This document shows, piece by piece, positions 19,768-30,007 of a stretch of DNA of 64,000 nucleotides. The stretch's first letter is position 1, and the number at the start of each line of letters is the position of its first letter. A program made the translations under genes and the position numbers. The DNA is from Akanthomyces muscarius (lineage: Eukaryota > Ascomycota > Sordariomycetes > Hypocreales > Cordycipitaceae). The stretch covers positions 1,550,001 through 1,614,000 of the forward strand of contig NC_079246.1 of NCBI RefSeq assembly GCF_028009165.1, given 5' to 3'. A model generated the notes under the pieces. That model saw nothing but the letters and a program-made list of their open reading frames with translations, was not told the DNA's origin and did no database searches.

Positions 19768-21525
19768 TCAGATAAGCCCATACTCATGCAACAGCCGTCC
19801 AACCTCAGAACCTTCAAGTTTCTCAACGAGGAGTTTGCGGATTCTGCCAGGCACCCAGGTAGCCAACTCTTTTCCATCTCGCAAAGCGCATGCAGCGTTC
19901 AGCAGATGTCTAACGTCGTAGGTTGACGCAAAGACCTCTGGCACGCCGCGATCAACCCCTGCGAGTTGATATGCTGCCTCCATGGCAGTCCTTACGGAGT
20001 ATTCCGTGGTGAATATCGTATCTCTCGTAGTCTCGGCAAACTGCCCAATGAAAGCAAAGTTGCGCGAGCCTGCGGGCACGACGTTTGGACGATCACCTTC
20101 CTGGCGTGGCATGAAGAAGGATGTGACGTAGGGCATCATGACTGGTACGCATTTGGCAGCCGAGGCGGCCAGCGAAGAGATTTCGAGCTCTGGAACACCC
20201 ATGTGGTATAACCATTCTTGGGTGATTTCCTCGCCGGTACAGTCTTGCATGGCCTTCTTGACATAGTCACCCGGTCGCTCCACGTAAAGCCCGTACAACC
20301 AAACGACAATCTGGTCCTTGGGCTGATTCTTGAAGTGCGGTTGGCGATTCACAGTCCAGCTCAGCATCCAGCTCGAGTCGCGCACGGTGACTATGCCTCC
20401 TGTAACCACTTTCCCGCTGAATGGATCTCGTCGGCATATCTTCTGTATGTAGTGCGGGATGCGGGTATCGAGAGTTGTGACTGTCGCGGATTGCCACTTT
20501 GTCCGAGGAATGTCACCGCAAAAAACCTCCGGACGTCCAAAGTCGACATCTTTGGCAGCAATCTTTCGCCAAAGATCCCAAGCAGGGGCTGGTCCGTCTC
20601 GTATGATCGCAGGAGTTTGGTGATCTCCAAGGTCGGAGTTCTCAGTCAGCGAACCGATGGTCATGAATAAAAAGTCGTCATGCCCAAGGTCCTTTCCACC
20701 TTCACTTCCGCTCTGCACCCAGTGAATTTTTATCGCTCTTTTTCCGTCTGAAGTATTTGCGAAATCAACATCGAGTACTTTTGTATCGTACTGAAAATTC
20801 ACTTTGTGTGACTCAAGCCAGGCCCTGAGAGGTAGCACAAGCGACTCGCACTGGTTGAACTTGGTGAATTTGAGGGTTGAGAAGTCTGGCAAGCCTTGGA
20901 TGTGATTCACAAATCGGTGAAGATATAGTTTCATTTCCAGCGCGGAATGCCACGTCTGAAAGGCGAACATTGTCTGCCAGTAGAGCCAGAAATTGCTCTT
21001 GAAGAATTCTGGCCCAAAGACCTGGTCAATCCGTTTGTTTTCAACGTCCTGCCTTGTCATGAGGAACAGCTTAACCATTTCTTTCTGGGATTTGTCACTC
21101 AATGTAAACAAGACACCTGTGCCAGCATCGCGGCCTTGCTGTTCGGTAGCTCTTTGCAGTGATGAGTTCGGATCGCGCTTGTTCAACCAGTAAAATTCGT
21201 CGAGAACGCTTGCACCGTCTTCTTCCATGGATGGAACAGAACGAAAGAGGTCCCATAGGCACTCGAAATGTGCCTCCATCTCACGGCCGCCCCGGATAAC
21301 GAATCCCTTTTCGGGAACATCAAGTCCGTCTAATGCGCCTCCGGCGATTTGCGAAGCCTCCAAAATAGTGATATTTTTGCCTGGCATTTGGGCATCTCGT
21401 ATCAGGAAAGCGGCAGTAGAAAGGCCCGCCAAGCCAGAACCGACGATCCAGGCGCGCTTTGTGTCGATGCCATCCGGTTTGAGCGGTCTGGCAAATGCTT
21501 CGTAATTGCCGCAGGAGTAGTACAT
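19768..21525 (-). CDS. Oleate hydratase (MCRA family, FAD-containing)
   Basis: Intronless, 585 aa, close to the usual 560-650 aa. Family members add water to the cis-9 double bond of oleate to give 10-hydroxystearate (EC 4.2.1.53) and need FAD structurally. The nucleotide-binding motif is G29-S-G-L-A-G34. The active-site loop RGGREMEAHF is conserved; its first Glu (E82) corresponds to the proposed catalytic Glu. Further family strings are FWLYWQTMFAFQTWHSA, LPLRAWL, GGIVTVRDSSWMLSW and NFAFIGQFAE. No targeting signal is evident. The family is mainly bacterial; fungal copies are scattered, so an old acquisition from bacteria is possible. A TATTTAAA element lies about 65 nt upstream. The neighbour across the convergent spacer is the Baeyer-Villiger enzyme. 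Confidence 0.93.
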   Translation of the reverse strand: MYYSCGNYEAFARPLKPDGIDTKRAWIVGSGLAGLSTAAFLIRDAQMPGKNITILEASQIAGGALDGLDVPEKGFVIRGGREMEAHFECLWDLFRSVPSMEEDGASVLDEFYWLNKRDPNSSLQRATEQQGRDAGTGVLFTLSDKSQKEMVKLFLMTRQDVENKRIDQVFGPEFFKSNFWLYWQTMFAFQTWHSALEMKLYLHRFVNHIQGLPDFSTLKFTKFNQCESLVLPLRAWLESHKVNFQYDTKVLDVDFANTSDGKRAIKIHWVQSGSEGGKDLGHDDFLFMTIGSLTENSDLGDHQTPAIIRDGPAPAWDLWRKIAAKDVDFGRPEVFCGDIPRTKWQSATVTTLDTRIPHYIQKICRRDPFSGKVVTGGIVTVRDSSWMLSWTVNRQPHFKNQPKDQIVVWLYGLYVERPGDYVKKAMQDCTGEEITQEWLYHMGVPELEISSLAASAAKCVPVMMPYVTSFFMPRQEGDRPNVVPAGSRNFAFIGQFAETTRDTIFTTEYSVRTAMEAAYQLAGVDRGVPEVFASTYDVRHLLNAACALRDGKELATWVPGRIRKLLVEKLEGSEVGRLLHEYGLI

Positions 21526-23714
21526 TGTGTAAGATCAGGTTGTGTGGTATTGGTTGCCGGCCAACTTGTAGGGGAGTTGGGGCTGACTTTAAATACCAGC
21601 CGGAATCTATCAATCGTGTGCAGCTAACAGAAAACTCTTTCCCAAGCCTTTTTTTTTTTGCTCACATGACGCTTTTTATTTATTTACATTCTTTTCGCCG
21701 ACCTACATCAAGGGCCGGGCCATCCGACGAAACAGTGACACGCGCGTGCAGTACGGATTGGGAACGAGAAAGGATGCAATCGTACGACGGTAGTTTTACA
21801 CAGAGTGAAAGTTGTACGCCACTCGGGGAAAGTCGCTGTGTTGTGGACCCGGTTCTCAATTCTTAATACGCCGAGGCGTAATTTGGGCCTGGAGCGGATT
21901 GTGGTGTGAGTTGTGACGCAAGCGGCATATATGACATGGCTGGTGGTGTGGAAGAGCGCCGTTTCCGATGGTAGGTTCGAGTAAAAGACGGATTGGCCTG
22001 AAGTACCTGATGAGATGACAAGCAATTGCTATGACAGTTCGCAGGCTCTGCGATTGGGTGGCCAGCTTGTACTTTGAATGATTTCAAGCAGGCTCCTATC
22101 GATGTTCACTGACCTGGATAGTTATAATGGACGTTGAGAATGTTTGGCCTCGTTGACTACAGCCTACCATTGCTGGATCTTTTTGGTCTCTGTTGCCAAG
22201 TGTTTAAACTAACGCCGCTGGTCGTCCACACTAAGCAAATTAACCTCCAGCGGAGGCGGTCTCCGGTGCACTCGCTAGACAAATGTCGTACCTGAAGACC
22301 GGTCCAACGGAAAATATACACGGACTTTATCACAACTTAATTCTTCCTCTTCTGTAGTCAAAGGGATCATAGTCCAAAACTAGCCGCATGTGTGGGCGGA
22401 CGTGTGGGCTGGTAGTACGCTTGCGGAAACCATTGAGGTCTAGATCGACGCCAGGAACAGACAGGTAGCACCACCTCGTAATAATCTGGGCTCACAAATC
22501 CCCTTTCTCAGACGGCAGAAAATTCTACAGCTCCTCTCCATTTTGATACACCGGTAGTAAGGTATTTACCCAACATTCAAAACTACAATAACCAACGGCG
22601 GCCAATACAGAGAAATATGCAAGCGCTCATGAATAAGCGGGCACACTGCGATGCAACCAGCATGCAAATGTTGGCCAAGCAGGTAAGGAGGACCGTTGTA
22701 GGTAACTAGCCCGGCAGCGAGCGCTGGCCGAATAGGCACAATGGGCCGCTAAATGGCGCGTTGACGGTTCCAATCGAGCGCACCAAGAGCAGACAATTGA
22801 GACAAAAAAAGAGAAAGGATCAATCGAAGTACAGAGTACTCGAAGCTAGACAAATTATGTGTCGAGCCGGTCAATTATAAGGGCCTAAACAAGCCATGAT
22901 GTCGGCCAGTCATGTTGCACCCCTGCATCAAGTCGATTTGCCAACACCACTCCGTTGTCGCCAAGCGGAATGTAGGCCGTGTGAAGGCGCCTTCCTTTCA
23001 ACCCAACATGCGCATCATTCACAAGCTGTACTACGCACTGCAGGCCCTTGCACCGCTGGGGAAGCTCCGGCCAGCTTGCAAGCAACGATACCCCTTGCCG
23101 TGTACGCATCTGCATTCACTGACTGTCAATGGATGACAAAGGCACGCGATATCGAGAAAAACAGATTGTGGTGCAATTCTACATGTGAATCCGTCCGCAG
23201 AATTGTATGTGCAAGACTCGTAAGTGCAACGTGCTGCAGCGGGCGAAAGGTTGGTCTTACTCAGCTTCGATTCGATCTTGCCGCGGCCCAAGCCAGCCAG
23301 TCTGGCACAATTCGAGTGCGCTTGCGGGCTTCAAGTTTTCAACTCGGTCGCGATCCCAAAGACCATGCCAGACCACCTCCAGGATTGGAGATGTCGAGAC
23401 TGGCTTGAAATTTGGGCCGATATGCCTGGATGACTTTTAATCATCACGTGGTTGACGGATTGCAGGCCTGGGTTACACAGAAATGCTCATTCTCTTAGGC
23501 AATCAAGTTGTTCTATCCTTTCATTCGTTACAGTCAAATGCAATCCAGATAGACTTCAGCTCTATAAAAGTACGAGTTTGCTTGATTGACCTTCTTTCGA
23601 ATGGATGGAAGCTTTCTAATCAACTCTGGAGCAGATATTCTCTCCAAACCTCAGACCGCTTTCTGCTGGCCTTAAACGACGGTCAGACATCCGTCCATGA
23701 CACTGTCACGCACC
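21526..23714. other. Long spacer; possible relic of a monooxygenase C-terminus
   Basis: No intact gene in 2.2 kb. At about 23389-23418 (+) one frame reads GDVETGLKFG, close to the last residues of the Baeyer-Villiger enzyme (GDIETGLKYE), with synonymous third-position differences; the surrounding sequence is not alignable by eye. A poly-T run sits near 21651. Confidence 0.4.
21588..21595 (-). promoter_or_regulatory. TATA-like element of the oleate hydratase gene
   Basis: Minus-strand TATTTAAA lies about 63 nt upstream of the ATG at 21525. Confidence 0.45.
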
Positions 23715-24235
23715 ATGAAAACGGTTGCCGTCATCGGAGCTGGACCAAGTGGCATTGCCGCAGCCAGGTGAGCGGCCTGATTTGATGGCCGGTGATTTTC
23801 AACTGACGTTTCATTACGCCTAGACATCTCCTGTCTGAAGGCGCCACTTCCGAAATCGTAATCTTCGAGCAACGAAATAATGTCGGCGGCATCTGGAACA
23901 CCGATGCTACCTCCCCGCCCAATGACGTGGCTGCTTTTTCCAGCCCGATTTACCCCGGCATGGAGTCAAACATACCAAGCGAGATTATGCAGTTTGACAA
24001 ACGCCCGTTTCCCGAAGGAATGCCGTTGCTGGCAGATGCGGGACAAGTGCTCAAGTATAGACAGGATTATGGAGAACGGGTTTTGCACCTCGTCAGATAT
24101 CGACACCAAGTGACAGATGTATCTGCTGAACTTCAGGAGGACAGATCATATTGGAGGCTGAGAGTCCACAACCTCGACAGTCAGACAGTCCTTGATTACT
24201 GCTACGATGCTGTTATTGTAGCAAATGGCCGATAA
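23715..24235 (+). pseudogene. Truncated flavin-containing monooxygenase (N-terminal third)
   Basis: Two exons, 23715-23767 and 23824-24235, with a 56-nt GT-AG intron; 154 aa. The start reads MKTVAVIGAGPSGIAAARHLL, a perfect FAD Rossmann motif. FEQRNNVGGIWN, PIYPGMESNIPSEIMQF and YDAVIVANGR follow, as in fungal FMOs. The frame stops right after VANGR, where intact enzymes (about 450-550 aa) continue with the NADPH-binding domain. No continuing FMO sequence is visible downstream; repeats follow instead. The remaining frame has no internal stop or frameshift, so loss by deletion is likely and recent. It could still encode a short peptide, but catalysis is not expected. Confidence 0.75.
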
Positions 24236-24825
24236 AGAAAAGATAGCTTTGGCTGATGACTTGTTCGGTGCAATGAAGTTGAGGGTTCTTGCTCGGGATA
24301 TGTTGAATTCTACGGCTCTTATATATTTTGAAGCAGCTACTTGAAAGGCTCAGTTCGCAGTAGTACCGTTGACAAGAGGCAACGTTGACAAGAGGCAACC
24401 AGTACTTGCAGATAGGCAGCGCGCAGTAGCAGAGAGGCAACCCGCATAGGGCGCCTCCACCCGCCAAAAACCACCAAGCCAATATCGTGGCCATTGGTTG
24501 CTAGAGGCGAAGCATCGAAATCGACAAAGGCTATGCTGTACTCGTGATGATGCTAATACTTGATCGAGGCTATATCGGCTGGTCGGCTGGTGCGCCAAAG
24601 GCAGCCTTGTCCTAAAGAAAAATGGGTCACCGAATCTGCCTAGGGCCTCGAGGCTGTCACTTTCAACATTTATACTAAATAAATGACATTAAATGCCTTG
24701 GCCCCTTGGATCTGAACAGCACCACTGCTACGCCTGCTTTTTCCCTTTTTTCCCTCTTGCAACTCCAGCTACACACGTGCTCTTTTTACCAAAGTCTCCT
24801 TGCAGCTGCAGTTGAAGATTGTAGT
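24236..24825. other. Spacer with short repeats; kinase gene promoter
   Basis: Holds the 16-bp duplication and the promoter of the APH-type gene. An open frame continues 40 codons upstream of the kinase ATG but begins at TTG, so it was not used. Confidence 0.5.
24368..24399. repeat. Perfect 16-bp tandem duplication
   Basis: The unit gttgacaagaggcaac occurs twice without a gap. Partial echoes (agaggcaacc, gataggcagc) continue to about 24442. It sits just past the break of the FMO fragment. Confidence 0.8.
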
Positions 24826-26073
24826 ATGGCAGAAGAGCCAAGCAACGACCACTGGCAGGGCTTAGCCAGCCTGTCTCCTGGATCGGACAAGTATGAACGA
24901 GTCCAGCGCCTCCCATCTTGTGCCAATTTTGCCCATCTTAACGCTCAGGCCTTAGAGTCGCGACGGAGGCATCAGACAAATCTGCCTTTGGAGGTTGACT
25001 GCAGCGTCAATATAACGTGTTTTATGTCTGGCTTCAATAATGTCGTTTTTGCGGTTGAATTCTCAGACAACGTTCGATGGATCGTGCGAGTCCCGTACAG
25101 AGACTTCGCCGACAGTGATAGAGTCTCGATGCTCAGCGAGATTGCTACCATGGCACTCATCAAAAACAACACCACCATTCCTATCCCTCGTATCTACGGC
25201 TTCGAGGCGTCGGCAGACCAGCAATTTGGCTACCCGTACATGCTGATGGAGCGCCTGCCTGGCCGTCACGTTTCCAATGGAGTCGCGAGGTCGATACCTC
25301 AACAGAACCATGCAAAAATAGCCAAGCAGCTTGCGAACGTGTTTTCGGAACTCCAGAATCTTACATTTAGCCACATTGGGCGCATACTGTGCGGGGACAA
25401 CGCTGATGGGCCTGTTGAGGTGATTCCCATGGCCTGGCATTGTTCACCTGGGCCACTTGGGACATCGCTGGAGTACTTTTACAATCAGAGACAAGAAGAA
25501 AACCGTGAAATCATGGCCATGCACTCGGATGCAGACCCAGAGTGGCTGACGGCATGCTGGGTGCTGAAATCGGCCCTACCACATATGATAATTGAGGATC
25601 GGGTGCGAGGTCCTTTCCCTCTATGTCACCTCGACTTGCATTATGGCAACATGCTATTTGACATGGATTATAATCTGACTGGCATTATCGATTGGAGCAA
25701 TGCACAGGCCGCGCCTCTTGAGCAGCTGTCGGTCTGCCCCGAATTTGTCACGTTTCCGGGATTGTCAGAGGAAAAAAACAAACCCATCATCGAGCTAAAG
25801 AACCTTGTCCTGGAGTCCTTAACAGAAATGGAGAAGAACAAGACAACACGGCCGCCTCTCGATAACCCTGAGCTGGACGTGGCAGAAACGAAGCAGTTGA
25901 CGCCTCTTTCTAGGTATATGGCTTCAAAGGGTGCCGTAATTACTCATCGTCAGTATATGGCGACCCCTCGAGGAAGTGTCTTCGCCGGGAAACAAACGGC
26001 AAAGCTCATCTACCGAGAAAATGTTAGTTGGGAACAGCTGCGGCAGGTATATGGTGCAATGCCGCTTGTCTAA
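24826..26073 (+). CDS. Aminoglycoside-phosphotransferase-family (APH) kinase-like protein
   Basis: Single exon, 415 aa, starting MAEEPSNDHW; the context agtATGg is acceptable and upstream in-frame codons lack ATG. It has a protein-kinase-like fold: GFNNVVFAVEF and RWIVRVPYR form the nucleotide lobe, YMLMERLPGRH is the hinge, H268-L-D270-L-H-Y-G-N275 is the catalytic loop and I-I-D289-W is the metal-binding Asp. APH-family proteins are greatly expanded in filamentous fungi and mostly unstudied; they may phosphorylate small molecules or be inactive. All catalytic residues seem present. The true substrate is unknown. Confidence 0.8.
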   Translation: MAEEPSNDHWQGLASLSPGSDKYERVQRLPSCANFAHLNAQALESRRRHQTNLPLEVDCSVNITCFMSGFNNVVFAVEFSDNVRWIVRVPYRDFADSDRVSMLSEIATMALIKNNTTIPIPRIYGFEASADQQFGYPYMLMERLPGRHVSNGVARSIPQQNHAKIAKQLANVFSELQNLTFSHIGRILCGDNADGPVEVIPMAWHCSPGPLGTSLEYFYNQRQEENREIMAMHSDADPEWLTACWVLKSALPHMIIEDRVRGPFPLCHLDLHYGNMLFDMDYNLTGIIDWSNAQAAPLEQLSVCPEFVTFPGLSEEKNKPIIELKNLVLESLTEMEKNKTTRPPLDNPELDVAETKQLTPLSRYMASKGAVITHRQYMATPRGSVFAGKQTAKLIYRENVSWEQLRQVYGAMPLV

Positions 26074-26415
26074 ATGGCCAGTACAGTGGGCAGAAGCCAG
26101 AGTGCTATCAGGCTCGACATGGAACCACTGGACAACGGGAAACACTAAGGAACAATTTTAAAGGACCAACAGAATATGACATATTTTTATACAGGATATG
26201 AGCATAATTGCAGTATAAATAATCTCCAGTAATATACAGACGCATCACGTCTTGTTCCCTTTCCGCTGGCGGGTGCCAAAACAGTGTATCCACCTCCACG
26301 ATCGACACCAATAGCTCCCCCAGCCAAAAAAAGTATTGGCGGACTCATAAATCTTCCATCTCTCCCACCCTCAAATTTCCGCAATTGGGCTCGCCGCAAC
26401 CCTCCAACCGCCGCA
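26074..26415. promoter_or_regulatory. Promoter region of the sterol-reductase-like gene
   Basis: Contains TATAAATAA at 26214-26222, about 200 nt before the downstream ATG. An open frame reaches back to 26284 but begins with GTG. Confidence 0.4.
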
Positions 26416-28020
26416 ATGGAGCGCCACAAGCAGGCCGTGACCAAGATCGCGGCCGCCGTCCGCAGCTTCTTCGACAAGCGCGAGTCGTACCGCATCTTCC
26501 ACGGCTCGACAAACAGCACGCGCCCGCGCCCGGGGCAAGCCGGCATCGTCGACATCAGCGCGCTCAAGAACGTGCTCTCGGTCGACCGCGCGACGCGCAC
26601 CGCCCTCGTCGAGCCCAACGTGCCCATGGACCGGCTCGTCGAGGCGACGCTGCCGCACGGCCTGGTGCCGCCCGTCGTCATGGAGTTTCCCGGCATCACC
26701 GCGGGCGGCGGCTACGCCGGCACCGCGGGCGAGAGCTCCTCGTTCCGCCACGGCTTCTTTGACGAGACCATCAACTACGTCGAGATGGTGCTGGGCAACG
26801 GCGAGGTCGTGCAGGCGTCGCGCGAGGAGCGCGCGGACCTGTTTCGCGGCGCGGCGGGCGCCGTCGGCACGCTCGGCGTCACGACGCTCATGGAGCTCCG
26901 GCTCGTCGAGGCCCGCCGGTACGTGCAGACGACGTACCACCGCACGAGCTCCGTCGCCGAGGCCGTCGCCCGCGTGCGCGCCGAGACCGAGGACCCGGCC
27001 AACGACTACGTCGACGGCATCCTCTTCTCCAAGGACCACGGCGTCGTCGTCACCGGCCGCATGACCGACGACATACCCGCCGGCCGCAAGCCGCAGACCT
27101 TTAGCCGCGCCCTCGACCCCTGGTTCTACCTGCACGCCCGCGACTGCACCAAGGCTCTTCCCTCTGCTGCCACGGTGGCCGGCGCCGCAGCCAGCGACGC
27201 CGTGGCCAGCAGCAGCCCCCAGACCTCCTTTACCGACTACGTGCCGCTCGCCGAGTACCTCTTCCGCTATGACCGCGCCGGCTTCTGGGTCGGCGCCCAG
27301 GGCTGGACGTACTTCAAGGGGGTGCCGTTCAACAAGTGGACGCGCTGGTTCCTCGACGACTTCATCCACACGCGCATGATGTACCGCGCTCTGCACGCCA
27401 GCGGCGAGTCGGCGCGCTTCGTCGTCCAGGACCTCTCCCTGCCGTACCCCAACGCCGAGGCCTTTGTCGACTACACGGCCGACAAGTTTGGCATCTGGCC
27501 GCTGTGGCTGTGCCCGCTCAAGCCCTCCCAGCAGCCGACGTTTCACCCGCACACCGGCGTCACCGAGGAAGCTGCTGCCGCCAGCACCACCGACACCACG
27601 GCCACGAACGAGACCCAGCAGCTGGCACCGATGCTCAACATTGGCGTCTGGGGATGGGGTCCCGCCGACTTTGAAGAGTTTGTCGACAAGAACCGCGATC
27701 TCGAGGCCAAGCTGCAGGCGCTCGGCGGTCGCAAGTGGCTGTACGCGCACACGTACTACGACGAGGCGGCCTTTTGGGACATTTACGACAAGCCCTGGTA
27801 CACGGCGCTGCGGGAAAAGTATGGCGCCACCACGTTGCCCACCGTCTACGACAAGGTCAAGATTGACGTCGAGGCCAACCGTCGCAAGAGGCAGGAGACC
27901 AGGCAGTCGCTCAAGGGCAAGTGGCCCGTCGGTGGCCTGTACGGCATCTGGAAGGCCATTCAGAGCGGCGACTACCACTTGCATAGACGGGCTGAGTGGA
28001 AGCATAAGGAAAAGAATTGA
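26416..28020 (+). CDS. Delta(24)-sterol reductase-like FAD enzyme (DHCR24/Seladin-1 family)
   Basis: Single exon, 534 aa from the first ATG (MERHKQAV). The FAD-binding PCMH domain covers about 30-190: HGSTNSTRPRPGQAGIVDIS, VEPNVPMDRLVEATLPHGL, PVVMEFPGITAGGGYAGTAG and FDETINYVEMVLGNGEVV. The rest matches the DHCR24 C-terminal part (EYLFRYDRAGFWVGAQGWTY, QDLSLPYP, WLYAHTYYDEAAFWDIYD). The family reduces the sterol side-chain double bond using FAD and NADPH. The N-terminal membrane anchor of animal enzymes is not seen. Ergosterol synthesis normally uses Erg4 for the last side-chain reduction, so the role here is unclear. Codon third positions are extremely GC-rich, giving long antisense shadows. 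It converges on HMG-CoA synthase. Confidence 0.85.
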   Translation: MERHKQAVTKIAAAVRSFFDKRESYRIFHGSTNSTRPRPGQAGIVDISALKNVLSVDRATRTALVEPNVPMDRLVEATLPHGLVPPVVMEFPGITAGGGYAGTAGESSSFRHGFFDETINYVEMVLGNGEVVQASREERADLFRGAAGAVGTLGVTTLMELRLVEARRYVQTTYHRTSSVAEAVARVRAETEDPANDYVDGILFSKDHGVVVTGRMTDDIPAGRKPQTFSRALDPWFYLHARDCTKALPSAATVAGAAASDAVASSSPQTSFTDYVPLAEYLFRYDRAGFWVGAQGWTYFKGVPFNKWTRWFLDDFIHTRMMYRALHASGESARFVVQDLSLPYPNAEAFVDYTADKFGIWPLWLCPLKPSQQPTFHPHTGVTEEAAAASTTDTTATNETQQLAPMLNIGVWGWGPADFEEFVDKNRDLEAKLQALGGRKWLYAHTYYDEAAFWDIYDKPWYTALREKYGATTLPTVYDKVKIDVEANRRKRQETRQSLKGKWPVGGLYGIWKAIQSGDYHLHRRAEWKHKEKN

Positions 28021-28442
28021 AAGGAAATAATATAAAGGCTTGCTGCATTAGATGGCCGTGTATTCTGTGTATTTATTGTACTATATCATCGTTTTTGCGG
28101 CATAGTTAGCATGCTTCAGACGCCTGCACTAAATAGAGTCGCAAAAAACTGTAGTATAAAAAATGTTAACTGTTTTTATGGCCTGTGGCCCTATCTGTAT
28201 ATATTTTATCGTCGGTTTATATCGCGTGGCGCGGTACTTGGACACCAAAAATATATACAAGTGCAGCCGAGAGCCCAGAGATGTAGTCTGGCGCTTTAAA
28301 ATCGGCGCAATTAGTGTGTCCTTGTTTCCTCACACCAGCTCATCTATTATCAAAACTTGCAGTTTTTGAATGCCGCTCTTTTCCTTGTCCTCTCATTGAA
28401 AAATTCATGCCTCATTCTATGTCCCATCAAACATATACAAAT
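28021..28442. other. Convergent 3' spacer
   Basis: AT-rich 3' flanks of the sterol-reductase-like gene and HMG-CoA synthase; no gene. Confidence 0.6.
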
Positions 28443-30007
28443 TTAGGCTTGGACGGCGTACTCGCGCTTAAACATGTCGTCGACCTTGGTAAGATAGTAA
28501 GCACCAGGGATGATGGTCGAGGTCTCACCCTTGGGGGTGTAGTCCTTCTGAAGATGGGCTTGCTTGCGGAGGTTGCACATCTCGTCGTATGTGGCGGGAG
28601 GGACGGCGCGGCGGGACTCGAGTCTGGAGGAGATGTCGAGGACCTTGGCAATGTTCTCAACGCTGCCGTTGACGCGGAAGGACATGAAGGAGGCGGCGAG
28701 ACCGGAGCCGTAGCTGAAGAGGCCAATGCGCTTGCCCTCAAGGTCCTTGCTGGGAACAAGGGACAGAAGGCTGGCGAGGCCACCCCAGACACTGGCGCAG
28801 TACATGTTGCCGCACATGGTGGCGACCTGGATGGCGGGGTTGACACGCTCCTGGAAGCGCTTCTTGGTGAGAGCCATGAAGGTCTTCTCAACGGCCTTGT
28901 CGGTCAGGGACTTTTCGTAGTCCATATCGCGGAGCTCGGGGGCAACCTCGGCGAAGGCGGGGAGGTCGGCGTTGGCGAGGAAGTCGTGGTACAGAAGACG
29001 GGCATAGGACTTCTGGACAAGCTTGCAAGTGGGGGAGTGGAAGGTCAAGTAGTCGAAGCGGTCGAGCGAGGTCTTGCCCTCCTCACCGTTGGCGGCGCCA
29101 TTGGTGTGCTGCTTAGCCTCACGCTTGCAGTAGTCGCGGTAAGCGGCATCGAGAGCCTTGGTATAGCAGTTGATTGAGTAGTGGCCATCGACGTAGGGGT
29201 ACTCGGAGGTCAGGTCGGGCTTGTAAAAGTCGTAGGCGTGCTGCATGTAGGTACCACGCAGGCCGGGCTCGGCAACAACGGGGGCGTTGGGGCCGACGAG
29301 CATGGCAACGACACCAGCGCCACCAGTAGGGCGGGCGGCACCCGCGGCGTAGAGAGCAATGTCACCAGCGACGACAATGGCGTCACGGCCGTCCCAGGCA
29401 GAGGACTCGACCCAGTTGACGGAGTTGAAGAAGGCGTTGGTGCCACCGTAGCAGGCGTTGAGGGTATCAACACCCTCGAGGCTGGTGTTGTCGCCAAAGA
29501 GCTGCATGAGGACCGACTTGACCGATTTGGACTTGTCTAGGATGGTCTCAGTGCCAACCTCGAGGCGGCCAACCGAGTTGACGTCAATGTTGTACTTCTT
29601 AATCAGGTTCGATGTGACGGTCAGAGCCATGGAGTAGATGTCTAGAGTAAAGAGGTGGTCAGCTTGGGGTGCTCCGTTACTTGCACGCGGTGCGTAAGCG
29701 GTGTCGGAGGACGGAGGGGCTGTTCGTACCTTCGCGGTCATCGCAGAAAGCCATCTTTGTCTGGCCGAGACCAATGGTGTACTTGCCGGCGGCAACACCG
29801 TCGAACTTCTCGAGCTCGCTCTGCTCAACATACTGCAAGAAAACGATGTCAGTTTTGTGTGGTCGGAAGGTGTGGCGGCAGCCCAACGCAGCGGCGTGAC
29901 CGTGGAGGGGTCAATTTGGAGGGGTAGCGCCTGCAGCAGCAACGTACCTGGCTGGGGAAGTAGATTTCGATGGCCTTGATGCCAATGTTCTGAGGACGAG
30001 CAGCCAT
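28443..30007 (-). CDS. ERG13: Hydroxymethylglutaryl-CoA synthase
   Basis: Three exons: 30007-29948, 29832-29730 and 29641-28443. The introns are 115 and 88 nt; the product is 453 aa. The enzyme condenses acetyl-CoA with acetoacetyl-CoA to HMG-CoA, the committed precursor of the mevalonate and ergosterol pathway. It begins [20 protein letters not shown]. The catalytic Cys is C118 in [11 protein letters not shown]; the general-base Glu is E86 in [11 protein letters not shown]; the catalytic His is in [22 protein letters not shown] near the C-terminus is also typical. No peroxisomal or mitochondrial signal is seen, in line with the cytosolic form. An initial intron right after 20 codons is common in fungal orthologues. 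Confidence 0.95.

Noticed and set aside
24706..24825. 40-codon N-terminal extension of the APH-type kinase
   Set aside because: Begins at TTG and has no ATG before 24826.
17357..26073. Secondary-metabolite cluster around the monooxygenase genes
   Set aside because: No PKS, NRPS, terpene cyclase, dedicated transporter or regulator lies among them.
26371..28005. 544-codon minus-strand frame opposite the DHCR24-like gene
   Set aside because: Antisense shadow of strong GC third-position bias; no domain.
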